This document shows, piece by piece, positions 54,294 to 61,809 of a stretch of 64,000 bases of DNA. Made by a program: the position numbers and the translations under genes. Position 1 is the first letter of the stretch. Every line of letters starts with the position of its first letter. The DNA is from Clostridia bacterium (GTDB lineage Bacteria > Bacillota > Clostridia > Oscillospirales > SIG627). The stretch lies in contig JAFXEX010000028.1 in the NCBI GenBank assembly GCA_017520825.1, positions 30,496 to 94,495 of the forward strand, read 5' to 3'. A model generated the notes under the pieces. The model saw only the letters and a list, made by a program, of their open reading frames with translations, did not search any database and was not told where the DNA came from.

Positions 54294-55094
54294 ATGGCAT
54301 TTTATATGGAACAAATGTCAGTTCGTGATATGCAGCTGGCAATGAAGAAAACCAAAACAGTTATTATTCCTACAGGTGTAGTTGAGCAGCACGGCTTTCA
54401 TCTTCCTCTTTCAACCGATATACTTAACGTAAAAAAACCCGTTGAGTTTGCAGGTGACAGACTTAATGCAGTTGTTGCTCCTATGGTTAACTATTGTTTT
54501 TCAGGAGGTACTCTCCTTGGCACCGTAAATGTAAGCCCCAATACATTTGGACTCTACATTTCCGAAATTTGTGCAGAGTTTGTAAGAATGGGCTTTGAAA
54601 ATATCATTGTATTCCTCGGTCATGCAGGAACCGATAATATTAATGCGCTCAACAACAGCTTGCAGATGCTTTTGCGACGCAATCCCGATATTGCAGAAAA
54701 AATCACCCTTTCATTAGTTCCTGCTTGGGAATTATCTCCCACATGGATGAGTGGCTTTGATATGCTTCCCGAGCACGATTTTCACGCAGGACTTATGGAA
54801 ACTTCGGCTATGAAATATTGGGCTCCCGAGCTTGTTCGTGACGAGGTCGTAATGGACGATGACTATACTGCGAGAATGATGAGAAGCGACCAGGACTGGT
54901 TTGAAAAGAGAACAAAACCCGTTGACCATCCGTTTGTTGTGGAAATCGTTGGACAAAAGGACGAAATCAAGGTTGGCGTAATGGGCTTTCCCGAGAAAGC
55001 CACAGCGGAGTTGGGCAAAAATATATGCGACGAGATTATTGACAATCTTGTTAAATACGTTGATATGCTTGAGGAGAATAGAAAAAACAATTAA
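54294..55094 (+). CDS. Creatininase-family metal hydrolase
   Basis: 266 residues. Metal-ligand positions of creatininase are present: Glu31 and His33 in VVEQHGFHLPL, Asp42 in STD, His109 in FLGHAG and Glu168 in HAGLMETS. The family opens amide rings, but one branch (IolN of Thermotoga, as I recall) opens the ring of 3-dehydro-scyllo-inosose. With a DegT and a Gfo/Idh/MocA enzyme beside it, ring opening of a keto-cyclitol is a reasonable guess. Begins two bases after the DegT stop. Confidence 0.85.
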   Translation: MAFYMEQMSVRDMQLAMKKTKTVIIPTGVVEQHGFHLPLSTDILNVKKPVEFAGDRLNAVVAPMVNYCFSGGTLLGTVNVSPNTFGLYISEICAEFVRMGFENIIVFLGHAGTDNINALNNSLQMLLRRNPDIAEKITLSLVPAWELSPTWMSGFDMLPEHDFHAGLMETSAMKYWAPELVRDEVVMDDDYTARMMRSDQDWFEKRTKPVDHPFVVEIVGQKDEIKVGVMGFPEKATAELGKNICDEIIDNLVKYVDMLEENRKNN

Positions 55095-55109
55095 TTGGAG
55101 GACCGCTTA

Positions 55110-56150
55110 ATGAAAATTAAATGGGGAGTAATCGGTTGTGGAGGAATTGCTGACCGACGGACTTTACCCGGAATGATGCTGGCTGATAATGCCGAGCTTA
55201 TTGCAGTTATGGACGCAAACAAAAAGGCTGCCGATAACTGTAAAGAAAAGTACGGCGCAAAATATGCCTTTGATAATATTCAAGAGCTTTTAGCTATTGA
55301 AGAAATTCAGGCGGTCTATATCGCATCACCCGTGTTCTGTCACAAGGAGCAGGCAATTGCAGCAGCAGACGCAGGCAAGGATATACTTTTGGAAAAGCCC
55401 GTGGGACTGACTGTAGCCGAAGCAGAGGAAATAGCAGAATATTGCGATAAAAAGGGCGTTAAGCTCGGCGTGGGCTTTATGATGAGATTCCACGCTTATC
55501 ATCAGAAGATAAAGGAACTTGTGTCCAGCGGTATGATTGGTGAAATCGTTTCCGCGAGAGCACAGTTTACTTGCTGGTATCCCGAAATGGAAAATTGCTG
55601 GCGTCAGGATATGAAGCTTGCAGGCGGCGGCGCAATGATGGATTTGGGTGTACACAGCGTTGACCTTATCCGTTACATAACAGGCTTGAATGTTATTGAA
55701 GCGGCAGGCTTTGTTGGCAATCAGATATTCAAGTATAGCGTTGAGGACGCAGGTGGCGTTATAATGCGACTTGAAAACGGTGCTATCGCATACGTTGATT
55801 CAAATTTCAACATTCCCGATTCCGCCGCAAAATGTAAGCTTGAATTTTACGGTACAAAGGGCAGTATATTTGCTCAGGGAACAATGTCTCAGGTTGAGGG
55901 TGGAGAGGTCGAGATTCTTTGCTCCGATCCTTCTCTGTCTTACGATGCAAATCAGAACAGAGATACCTTTAACGCAGCTCAGGTAATGGTAGAATTCGGC
56001 AATATGTACACAAAGGAAATAACCGAGTTCGGCAAAGCAGTAGCGGGTGAGCGTGATATCCCCATAACCGTACAAGATGCAATTGCCTCTCAAAAGGTAA
56101 TTGAATCGGCGTACATCAGTAGCGCAGATAAAAAATATCAATGCTTTTAA
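55110..56150 (+). CDS. Gfo/Idh/MocA-family oxidoreductase
   Basis: 346 residues; ATG at 55110 follows TTGGAGGACC. Rossmann motif IKWGVIGCGGIADRRTLPG, the catalytic-type lysine in LLEKPVGLT, and a C-terminal domain with GGGAMMDLGVHSVDLIRY holding the Asp-His pair. Acts on sugars or inositols using NAD(P). Probably oxidises the operon's substrate or a later intermediate. Last gene of the operon; a strong terminator follows. Confidence 0.9.
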   Translation: MKIKWGVIGCGGIADRRTLPGMMLADNAELIAVMDANKKAADNCKEKYGAKYAFDNIQELLAIEEIQAVYIASPVFCHKEQAIAAADAGKDILLEKPVGLTVAEAEEIAEYCDKKGVKLGVGFMMRFHAYHQKIKELVSSGMIGEIVSARAQFTCWYPEMENCWRQDMKLAGGGAMMDLGVHSVDLIRYITGLNVIEAAGFVGNQIFKYSVEDAGGVIMRLENGAIAYVDSNFNIPDSAAKCKLEFYGTKGSIFAQGTMSQVEGGEVEILCSDPSLSYDANQNRDTFNAAQVMVEFGNMYTKEITEFGKAVAGERDIPITVQDAIASQKVIESAYISSADKKYQCF

Positions 56151-56157
56151 TTCATCG

Positions 56158-56192
56158 GCAGGGCGTACAAGGGTACGCCCTGCGCTTTTTTT
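56158..56192 (+). terminator. Terminator of the catabolic operon
   Basis: Perfect 11-bp stem GCAGGGCGTAC/GTACGCCCTGC, 4-base loop, then GC and seven T. Confidence 0.92.
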
Positions 56193-56194
56193 GC

Positions 56195-56224
56195 TTGACA
56201 AGAATGGGTAAAATAGAATATAAT
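56195..56224 (+). promoter_or_regulatory. Promoter of the ZIP transporter gene
   Basis: TTGACA, 18 bp, TATAAT, starting 2 bp after the preceding terminator. Confidence 0.8.
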
Positions 56225-56260
56225 AAATTATAAAATCAAGGTATTCAGAAAGGCAGATTT

Positions 56261-57022
56261 ATGCAAATAGTATTACTTACGGCATTGGGAGTGGGAAGCG
56301 CAACGGTATTGGGCGCACTTCTCGGCTTTATATTCAAGGGCGCAACTCACAAATTCAGTGATATTGTGCTTTCCTTCGCAGCAGGCGTTATGCTTTCGGC
56401 AGCAGTTATCGGCTTGATATTGCCATCCCTTGAAAAAGGGGGAAGGCTGTCTCTCTTAATAACCGTTGCAGGTGTGCTTTGTGGAGCGCTTTGTATAAAT
56501 CTTGTGGATAAGCTCGTGCCTCACCTTCACAGAATAACCGGGACCGGAAATGAAGAGGTGCATACCAAGAGAAACGAGCAATTGAATAAGGTTCTGCTTT
56601 TCGTTATAGCTATTGCTATACACAATCTTCCCGAGGGAATTGCAGCAGGCGTGGGCTTCGGCGCAGGAAATAACGCCGAGGCTATGACCATTGCCTTCGG
56701 TATAGCCCTGCAGAACGTACCCGAGGGTATGGTTATAATCGCGCCAATGCTTGCAACGGGTATGAGCCGTGGCAGAACCTTGGTTATAGCTATGTTTACA
56801 GGTGTCATAGAGGTTGTCGGCACGTTGCTTGGATTTTTTGCCGTGAGCCTTTCAGAGGCAATTTTGCCCTTTGCTCTCGCCTTTGCAGGTGGAACGATGC
56901 TCTACGTTATCAGCGACGAAATGATACCCGAAACCCATGCCCACGGAAACGAAAGTGGAGCCACCTATTCACTTATTGCAGGCTTTCTTCTGATGCTTGT
57001 ATTCGACGTATTGTTAGGTTAA
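56261..57022 (+). CDS. ZIP-family metal transporter
   Basis: 253 residues, about eight helices. Helix 4 has AIHNLPEGIAAGVGFG and helix 5 ALQNVPEGMVIIAPM, the paired metal-binding motifs of ZIP carriers. A cytoplasmic loop with HLHRITGTGNEEVH precedes them. Imports zinc, perhaps also iron or manganese; prokaryotic GufA-like branch. Ribosome site GAAAGG. Single gene. Confidence 0.93.
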   Translation: MQIVLLTALGVGSATVLGALLGFIFKGATHKFSDIVLSFAAGVMLSAAVIGLILPSLEKGGRLSLLITVAGVLCGALCINLVDKLVPHLHRITGTGNEEVHTKRNEQLNKVLLFVIAIAIHNLPEGIAAGVGFGAGNNAEAMTIAFGIALQNVPEGMVIIAPMLATGMSRGRTLVIAMFTGVIEVVGTLLGFFAVSLSEAILPFALAFAGGTMLYVISDEMIPETHAHGNESGATYSLIAGFLLMLVFDVLLG

Positions 57023-57041
57023 ATAAATATTTTCAAAAGCA

Positions 57042-57070
57042 TTGACTAAAAATTGATTTTATGCTATACT
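57042..57070 (+). promoter_or_regulatory. Promoter of tRNA-Pro
   Basis: TTGACT, 17 bp, TATACT, 17 bp before the mature tRNA 5' end. Confidence 0.75.
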
Positions 57071-57087
57071 ACGTCTTGTGAAAAAAA

Positions 57088-57164
57088 CGAGATGTGGCTC
57101 AGTTTGGTAGAGCGCTGCGTTCGGGACGCAGAGGCCGCAAGTTCGAATCTTGTCATCTCGACCA
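57088..57164 (+). tRNA. tRNA-Pro (anticodon CGG)
   Basis: A 77-base cloverleaf. Acceptor stem CGAGATG/CATCTCG; anticodon arm CTGCG-TTCGGGA-CGCAG with CGG at 57122-57124; T arm GCAAG-TTCGAAT-CTTGT, and an encoded ACCA end. Reads the CCG proline codon. Confidence 0.95.
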
Positions 57165-57165
57165 T

Positions 57166-57206
57166 AAAACTAATGGAGTACCACAAGGTACTCCATTAGT
57201 TTTATT
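57166..57206 (+). terminator. Terminator after tRNA-Pro
   Basis: A 17-bp stem AAAACTAATGGAGTACC with its complement, loop ACAA, ending TTTTATT. Confidence 0.85.
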
Positions 57207-57265
57207 ATATTGGTAAAGATTCGAACTTCAGGGAAGCAGACACCGTAATTGTAAAAATCCTAATT

Positions 57266-57961
57266 TCAAATAATATTTTTAATTCCCTTTTCCTGCCTTT
57301 TCTTCATCCTCTGCCAATTCATAAAGCCGTAAAGGTCGTTGAAAAGGAATGCTATAAAGCACACGGCTACAGAAATATAATGAAGGTCCTCAAGGCTTGC
57401 CATAACCCACAAAACGATCAGGACGAGGTCGTTCATGGCATACGCTATGGCGAAATACGGACTTCTCAGATAGGTGAGGTATACGGCAACAAAGCTGGTG
57501 GTAACCGAAAGGGTGCTTGGCAAAAGATTTGCCGTGTTAAAGTGCTTCAGAATAAAATAAAAGGCTATCGTTACACCGAGGGCTAAAACGGACATAAAAA
57601 ATACGTCTTTTCGTGAAATCGTATTGACCTTTACCTCCGACCTGTTATTGTTATAGGGATTTTTTAGCCACGAGATAAGGGCAAATATTGACATCGGCAG
57701 GGTCATTCCAACGTAGGTTATCATTTCGCCGTAGTAGGTAAAGGCGAAGGATATAATTCCGTACAACAGACTGAATACAATCATTAAAATCTGCCCGAAG
57801 GGGTTTCCCTTTGCGCAGAAAATCAACGACGTCACTCCGATGAGCGATGCTGACAGAGTCATAAAATTCTCACGGTCAAATATGCAAAAGGACAGCACTA
57901 TCAATGCCACGGAAGAGCACCAAAGCGTAATTTCTGCTTTTGAAAAGTATTTTTTTACCAT
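57266..57961 (-). CDS. pnuC: PnuC-like nicotinamide riboside/mononucleotide transporter
   Basis: 231 residues, about seven helices. Seen are GNPFGQILMIVFSLLYGIISF, YGEMITYVGMTLPMSI and AYAMNDLVLIVLW, corresponding to the PnuC core that takes up nicotinamide riboside for NAD synthesis. GGAGG lies before the ATG, directly after a leader hairpin with a U-tract. Other vitamin-type PnuC relatives (PnuX, PnuT) cannot be excluded. Confidence 0.87.
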   Translation of the reverse strand: MVKKYFSKAEITLWCSSVALIVLSFCIFDRENFMTLSASLIGVTSLIFCAKGNPFGQILMIVFSLLYGIISFAFTYYGEMITYVGMTLPMSIFALISWLKNPYNNNRSEVKVNTISRKDVFFMSVLALGVTIAFYFILKHFNTANLLPSTLSVTTSFVAVYLTYLRSPYFAIAYAMNDLVLIVLWVMASLEDLHYISVAVCFIAFLFNDLYGFMNWQRMKKRQEKGIKNII

Positions 57962-57970
57962 AAATCCTCC

Positions 57971-58029
57971 AAAAAGAATGCATTCGCATACACGTCTTCT
58001 AAGACCTAACGACGTGTAAACGAATGCAT
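57971..58029 (-). promoter_or_regulatory. Attenuator-like hairpin in the pnuC leader
   Basis: On the minus strand a long stem, ATGCATTCG/CGAATGCAT with inner ACACGTC/GACGTGT, is followed by TTCTTTTT and at once by the pnuC ribosome site. It has the form of an intrinsic terminator placed to block the gene. No known riboswitch core was recognised next to it. Confidence 0.6.
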
Positions 58030-58055
58030 ATACATTCTGCTACCCGGTGGCAGCT

Positions 58056-58421
58056 TTACTTTTGTTCTATAAAGTTTTTTATTGCTGAAATGGTTTCGTC
58101 ACTTATGACGTGCTCGATTTTGCATGCGTCGTCAGAGGCAGTTTGTGCGCTGACGCCCATATGCTCAAGAAACTCTGTCAGAAGGGTATGGCGTTCAAAA
58201 ATCTTTTTTGCCGTAGCCTTTCCATCGTCGGTCAGGGTGAGAGAGCCGTCCTTTGCCATTATCAAAAGTCCGTCACGCTTGAGCAGACCTACGGCACGGC
58301 TTACACTGGGCTTGGAATAACCCATATGCTCGGCAACGTCAATACTTCTTACCGACCCTGATTTCTGCGTAAGGACGTAAATCGTTTCCAGATACATCTC
58401 TGCTGATTCATGCAAGCTCAC
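58056..58421 (-). CDS. DtxR/MntR-family metal-dependent repressor
   Basis: 121 residues; GTG start chosen because GGGAGGTG lies 5 bases upstream, giving MSLHESAEMYLETIYVL. Winged helix VRSIDVAEHMGYSKPSVSRAVGLLKRDGLL, then a dimer and metal domain with ERHTLLTEFLEHMGV and DACKIEHVISDET, the His, Glu and Cys ligands of the family. There is no SH3 domain, as in MntR-size proteins. Divergent from feoAB, whose upstream DNA carries TTAG-N6-CTAA sites, so it probably represses iron uptake when Fe(II) is plentiful. Confidence 0.9.
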   Translation of the reverse strand: MSLHESAEMYLETIYVLTQKSGSVRSIDVAEHMGYSKPSVSRAVGLLKRDGLLIMAKDGSLTLTDDGKATAKKIFERHTLLTEFLEHMGVSAQTASDDACKIEHVISDETISAIKNFIEQK

Positions 58422-58543
58422 TGTAACACCTCCCTGATAACTCATTTATTATATCTTACCACAAAAATGATAAATTTGCAAGCATTGACTAAAAAAATAA
58501 AAATTTCTATGTAATTTTTAGGAAAATTTTTTAATAAAAAGTA

Positions 58544-58572
58544 TTGACAAACAAGTTAGTTAGTGCTAATAT
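58544..58572 (+). promoter_or_regulatory. Promoter of feoA
   Basis: TTGACA, 17 bp, TAATAT. The first TTAG-N6-CTAA site (58556-58569) covers the spacer and -10. Confidence 0.8.
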
Positions 58573-58629
58573 ATTACAGTAGTTAGCAAATGCTAATTAA
58601 TTTTATGCGTAGCCGTTAGCCACGACTAA
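58556..58629 (+). promoter_or_regulatory. Three DtxR-type operator sites before feoA
   Basis: TTAG-N6-CTAA at 58556-58569, 58583-58596 and 58616-58629. The middle one, TTAGCAAATGCTAA, is the most symmetric. Spacings are 27 and 33 bp. This resembles half of the longer IdeR/DtxR iron box and fits the repressor encoded opposite. Confidence 0.7.
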
Positions 58630-58658
58630 TTGATGCTTATAGAAATTGGGAGATGCGT

Positions 58659-58871
58659 ATGAACTTAACCGTTGCCGAAGAGGGAAAAGAGTATATAATT
58701 AAGCAAATCGAGACGGACGACGAGGAGTTGGACGCATTTTTATTTTCCTTGGGATGCTACAGTGGTGAGCCTATTACGGTGATTTCACACCTTAAGGGTG
58801 GTTGCGTTGTTTCTATAAAGGACGGCAGATATAATATCGACAACGAGCTTGCCGAGGCAATAATCGTCTGA
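58659..58871 (+). CDS. feoA: Ferrous iron transport protein FeoA
   Basis: 70 residues forming a small SH3-like barrel (MNLTVAEEGKEYIIKQIE, then LFSLGCYSGEPITVISHLKGGCVVSI). The ATG at 58659 is used since GGGAG lies 6 bases upstream, while the ATG two codons earlier touches it. FeoA is a cytoplasmic accessory to FeoB. Confidence 0.9.
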   Translation: MNLTVAEEGKEYIIKQIETDDEELDAFLFSLGCYSGEPITVISHLKGGCVVSIKDGRYNIDNELAEAIIV

Positions 58872-58898
58872 TACGGATGATTATTTTTTAGAGGTGAG

Positions 58899-58912
58899 TT
58901 AGCCGACACTAA
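58899..58912 (+). promoter_or_regulatory. Fourth TTAG-N6-CTAA site, between feoA and feoB
   Basis: TTAGCCGACACTAA, same arms as the three sites before feoA, 60 bp ahead of the feoB start. A second point of iron control for feoB, or a roadblock. Confidence 0.6.
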
Positions 58913-58971
58913 CCGAGTATTTTACAGGCGTATGCCTTAAAATAACCAATAAATTTTCAGGAGGAATCAAT

Positions 58972-60978
58972 ATGAGAATTGCACTGACGGGCAATCCCAA
59001 CAGTGGTAAGACCACCATGTACAACGCTCTCACGGGTAGTAGTGAGAAGGTTGGAAATTGGGCAGGCGTTACTGTTGAAAAGAAAGAGCATCCGATCAAA
59101 AAGAGCTATTACAGTGGGGAAGAGGAGCTTATAGCAGTTGACCTTCCCGGAGCTTATTCAATGTCTCCCTTTACGTCAGAGGAGAGTGTAACGAGCTCTT
59201 ACGTTAAAAACGAAAACCCCGACGTTATTATAAATATCGTTGACGCTACAAACCTCAGCCGAAGCCTGTTTTTCACAACACAGCTTCTGGAGCTTGGTAT
59301 TCCCGTTGTCGTAGCACTTAACAAGGCTGACATCAACAAGAAGAAGTCAACGAAAATTGACACCTCGCGTCTTTCTGAAAAGCTTGGTTGTCCCGTTGTA
59401 GATACGGTTTCCACCTCGTCCGACGGCTTGAGCGAGGTAGTGCGTAAGGCTGTTGAGCAGGTAGGAAAAGGACAGACTGCTCCCTACGTGCAGGGTGATA
59501 TTGACCTGACCGATAAGAAAACCGTTGAAGCAGCCGACAGAAAACGATTTGAATTCGTAAAAGGCTTAGTTGCTCAGGTTGAGACCCGTAAGGTGCTTAC
59601 CAAGGACAGAAATTTTCAGGACAAAATTGACGCCGTGCTTACTAACAAGTGGCTTGGTATTCCCATTTTTGCCGTTGTAATGTTTGCAGTTTTCTGGATT
59701 TCTCAGGCAGGACCGGGCGTATGGATTGCAGACGCTCTCACGGGCTTGCTTGAAGCCTTTCAGGGCTGGATAGGTGGCTTCCTCGAAGGCGCCAATCCTC
59801 TCCTTTACGCTCTTCTTATCGACGGCGTTATTGGTGGTGTTATTGCCGTTATCGGCTTCCTTCCTCTCGTTATGGTTATGTACTTCCTCATTGCTCTCCT
59901 TGAGGACTGTGGCTATATGGCTCGTGTTTCGGTAGTGCTTGACCCCATTTTCAAGAAGGTTGGACTTTCAGGCAAATCCGTAATTCCCTTTGTAATCGGT
60001 ACGGGCTGTGCTATCCCCGGCGTTATGGCTTGCCGTACTATCAGAGGCGAGCGTGAGCGCAGAGCAACGGCAATGCTTGCTCCCTTTATGCCCTGTGGCG
60101 CAAAGCTTCCCGTTATCGCGCTTTTCGCAGGCGTGTTTTTCCCAAGAGCCTCTTGGGTAGGACCACTTATGTACTTTGCCGGCATCGTTGTAATTTTCTT
60201 TGCAGCGCTTATTATCAACAAAATTACTGCCTGCAGTGCAAAACGCTCATTCTTCATAATTGAGCTTCCCGAATACAAGCTTCCAAGCCTTTGGGGCGCC
60301 GTTAAATCAATGTGTCAGCGTGGTTGGGCGTTCGTAGTTAAGGCAGCAACTATAATTCTTCTTTGTAATACCGTCGTACATATTATGCAGGAATTTACCT
60401 GGAGCTTTAAGATTGCAGAATCTGCAAACGATTCAATTCTCGCATCAATAGCAGGTCCTTTCGCATATATTCTCGTTCCCGTGGTAGGCGTTCTTTCCTG
60501 GCAGCTTGCTGCAGCAGCCGTTACGGGCTTTATCGCAAAAGAGAACGTTGTCGGTACTCTCGCAGTTTGCTTCGTTGGACTTGACAAGTTTATAAATATG
60601 GACGAGCTTACTCTTATCGAGGGTGGCGCCGCCGAAGCAAAGGCGCTGATGGGTATTACCACGGCAGCAGCGCTTGCATATCTTATGTTCAATCTGTTTA
60701 CACCACCCTGCTTTGCAGCTATCGGTGCTATGAACTCCGAAATGAAGAGCGCAAAATGGGTTTGGGGAGCAATCGGCTTCCAGCTCGGTACAGGCTTTAC
60801 CATAGGTTACCTCGTATATCAGCTTGGTACACTTATCTCAACAGGCTCATTCGGTGCAGGCTTCCTTGCAGGACTTGTGGCAGTTGTAATATACGCAGGA
60901 ATATTGATAGCCCTTTGCATCAAATCCGACAGAATACTCAAGAAGGAAAAGGCGCTTAAGGCAGCCCACGCAAAATAA
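58972..60978 (+). CDS. feoB: Ferrous iron transporter FeoB
   Basis: 668 residues. N-terminal G domain with ALTGNPNSGKTTMYNAL (P-loop), the switch region NWAGVTVEKKE, DLPGAYSM and NKAD; helical domain to about 215; then Gate regions with IPFVIGTGCAIPGVMACR and PFMPCGAKLPV, and about nine helices. Drives Fe(II) uptake using GTP. AGGAGG before the ATG. Confidence 0.97.
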   Translation: MRIALTGNPNSGKTTMYNALTGSSEKVGNWAGVTVEKKEHPIKKSYYSGEEELIAVDLPGAYSMSPFTSEESVTSSYVKNENPDVIINIVDATNLSRSLFFTTQLLELGIPVVVALNKADINKKKSTKIDTSRLSEKLGCPVVDTVSTSSDGLSEVVRKAVEQVGKGQTAPYVQGDIDLTDKKTVEAADRKRFEFVKGLVAQVETRKVLTKDRNFQDKIDAVLTNKWLGIPIFAVVMFAVFWISQAGPGVWIADALTGLLEAFQGWIGGFLEGANPLLYALLIDGVIGGVIAVIGFLPLVMVMYFLIALLEDCGYMARVSVVLDPIFKKVGLSGKSVIPFVIGTGCAIPGVMACRTIRGERERRATAMLAPFMPCGAKLPVIALFAGVFFPRASWVGPLMYFAGIVVIFFAALIINKITACSAKRSFFIIELPEYKLPSLWGAVKSMCQRGWAFVVKAATIILLCNTVVHIMQEFTWSFKIAESANDSILASIAGPFAYILVPVVGVLSWQLAAAAVTGFIAKENVVGTLAVCFVGLDKFINMDELTLIEGGAAEAKALMGITTAAALAYLMFNLFTPPCFAAIGAMNSEMKSAKWVWGAIGFQLGTGFTIGYLVYQLGTLISTGSFGAGFLAGLVAVVIYAGILIALCIKSDRILKKEKALKAAHAK

Positions 60979-60987
60979 GAGGTTACT

Positions 60988-61137
60988 ATGCAGGATATTA
61001 TTATAATAGCCGTTGTACTCGTTATCGTGGTATGTGCAGGCTTTTACGTGTACAAATCCAAAAAAAGCGGTAAAAAGTGCATAGGCTGTCCCGACGGATG
61101 TAATTGCAACAAAAAACAGTGTGATAAGAATAAATAA
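60988..61137 (+). CDS. FeoB-associated Cys-rich membrane protein
   Basis: A 49-residue gene 9 bp after feoB, with AGAGGTTA upstream. MQDIIIIAVVLVIVVCAGFYV is the hydrophobic anchor in two parts (residues 3-21), followed by a basic stretch and five cysteines (CIGC, then C, C, C in the last 18 residues). Small proteins of this type regularly follow feoB in Firmicutes and may bind a metal or cluster, in the role of FeoC. Confidence 0.85.
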   Translation: MQDIIIIAVVLVIVVCAGFYVYKSKKSGKKCIGCPDGCNCNKKQCDKNK

Positions 61138-61172
61138 AAATAATCGCAGAGATTTTCTCTGCGATTATTTTT
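61136..61172. terminator. Bidirectional terminator feo / trxA
   Basis: A 16-bp stem AAAAATAATCGCAGAG with its complement, with A-run and T-run flanks, shared by the two converging units; it touches the trxA stop codon. Confidence 0.9.
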
Positions 61173-61476
61173 ATTGAAGCATTTCAAGTATTTTTTCTTT
61201 TGTCTGAACTCCCACGGCTTGATTTACGGCTTTTCCGTCCTTGATTACCACAAGAGTCGGAATGCTTACAATTCCAAATTTCATGGCAAGCTCGGCTTCC
61301 TCGTCTACGTTTATCTTGCCAACGGTGATATCCTCACACTCCTCGGCGATTTCGTGAACGGTGGGGGCTATCATACGGCAGGGTCCACACCAAGTTGCCC
61401 AGAAGTCAAGAAGTACGGTTTTTCCACTCTTGACCGTTTCTTCAAAATTATCCTTGGTTACGTTAATAAGAGCCAT
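61171..61476 (-). CDS. trxA: Thioredoxin
   Basis: 101 residues with FWATWCGPC (Cys30 and Cys33), the cis-Pro in SIPTLVV, and the usual ends. Reduces protein disulfides. AGGAGG precedes the start. It lies 12 bp after a ferredoxin-thioredoxin reductase gene, its likely electron source. Confidence 0.96.
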   Translation of the reverse strand: MALINVTKDNFEETVKSGKTVLLDFWATWCGPCRMIAPTVHEIAEECEDITVGKINVDEEAELAMKFGIVSIPTLVVIKDGKAVNQAVGVQTKEKILEMLQ

Positions 61477-61488
61477 TCGTTTTTCCTC

Positions 61489-61689
61489 CTAATCCTTTGT
61501 TTTATAAAATAGCATACAGTGACAGTACCCCTCAAAATCGGGGTCGGCAATTTGCTTTCTGAATTCCTCGCACATACATTTGTACTCGGGAACTCTTGGG
61601 ATTCTGCAAGGACAGTAACCACCCTTTGCCACAAGCCCATCTCTTATTTTTTCTACGACCTCTCGGTCCTTGTTCAGCCTTATTGCCAT
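61489..61689 (-). CDS. Ferredoxin-thioredoxin reductase catalytic chain
   Basis: 66 residues with six cysteines in CPC-x9-CMC-x15-CHC order. The plant/cyanobacterial enzyme has CPC-x16-CPC-x8-CHC: total span is the same, but the middle pair is shifted. These cysteines hold a 4Fe-4S cluster and the redox disulfide that passes electrons from ferredoxin to thioredoxin. No partner variable chain is encoded here. GAGGTGA lies before the ATG. Confidence 0.85.
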   Translation of the reverse strand: MAIRLNKDREVVEKIRDGLVAKGGYCPCRIPRVPEYKCMCEEFRKQIADPDFEGYCHCMLFYKTKD

Positions 61690-61756
61690 TATATCACCTC
61701 AATTCAATAGCTTTATATTATTTTATCATATAATTGTTAAAAAATATACCTTTTTG

Positions 61757-61795
61757 CAAAAAATTATGCACACCAAAAAACGCCTTGGTGTGCAT
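61757..61795 (-). terminator. Terminator after spoVT
   Basis: Minus strand: ATGCACACCAA/TTGGTGTGCAT, an 11-bp stem, then AATTTTTTG. Confidence 0.85.
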
Positions 61796-61809
61796 ATCGG
61801 GCTTTGACT

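Noticed and set aside
57962..58030. NAD+-II or preQ1-type riboswitch before pnuC
   Set aside because: I could not place the conserved core of either class; only the hairpin with U-tract is supported.
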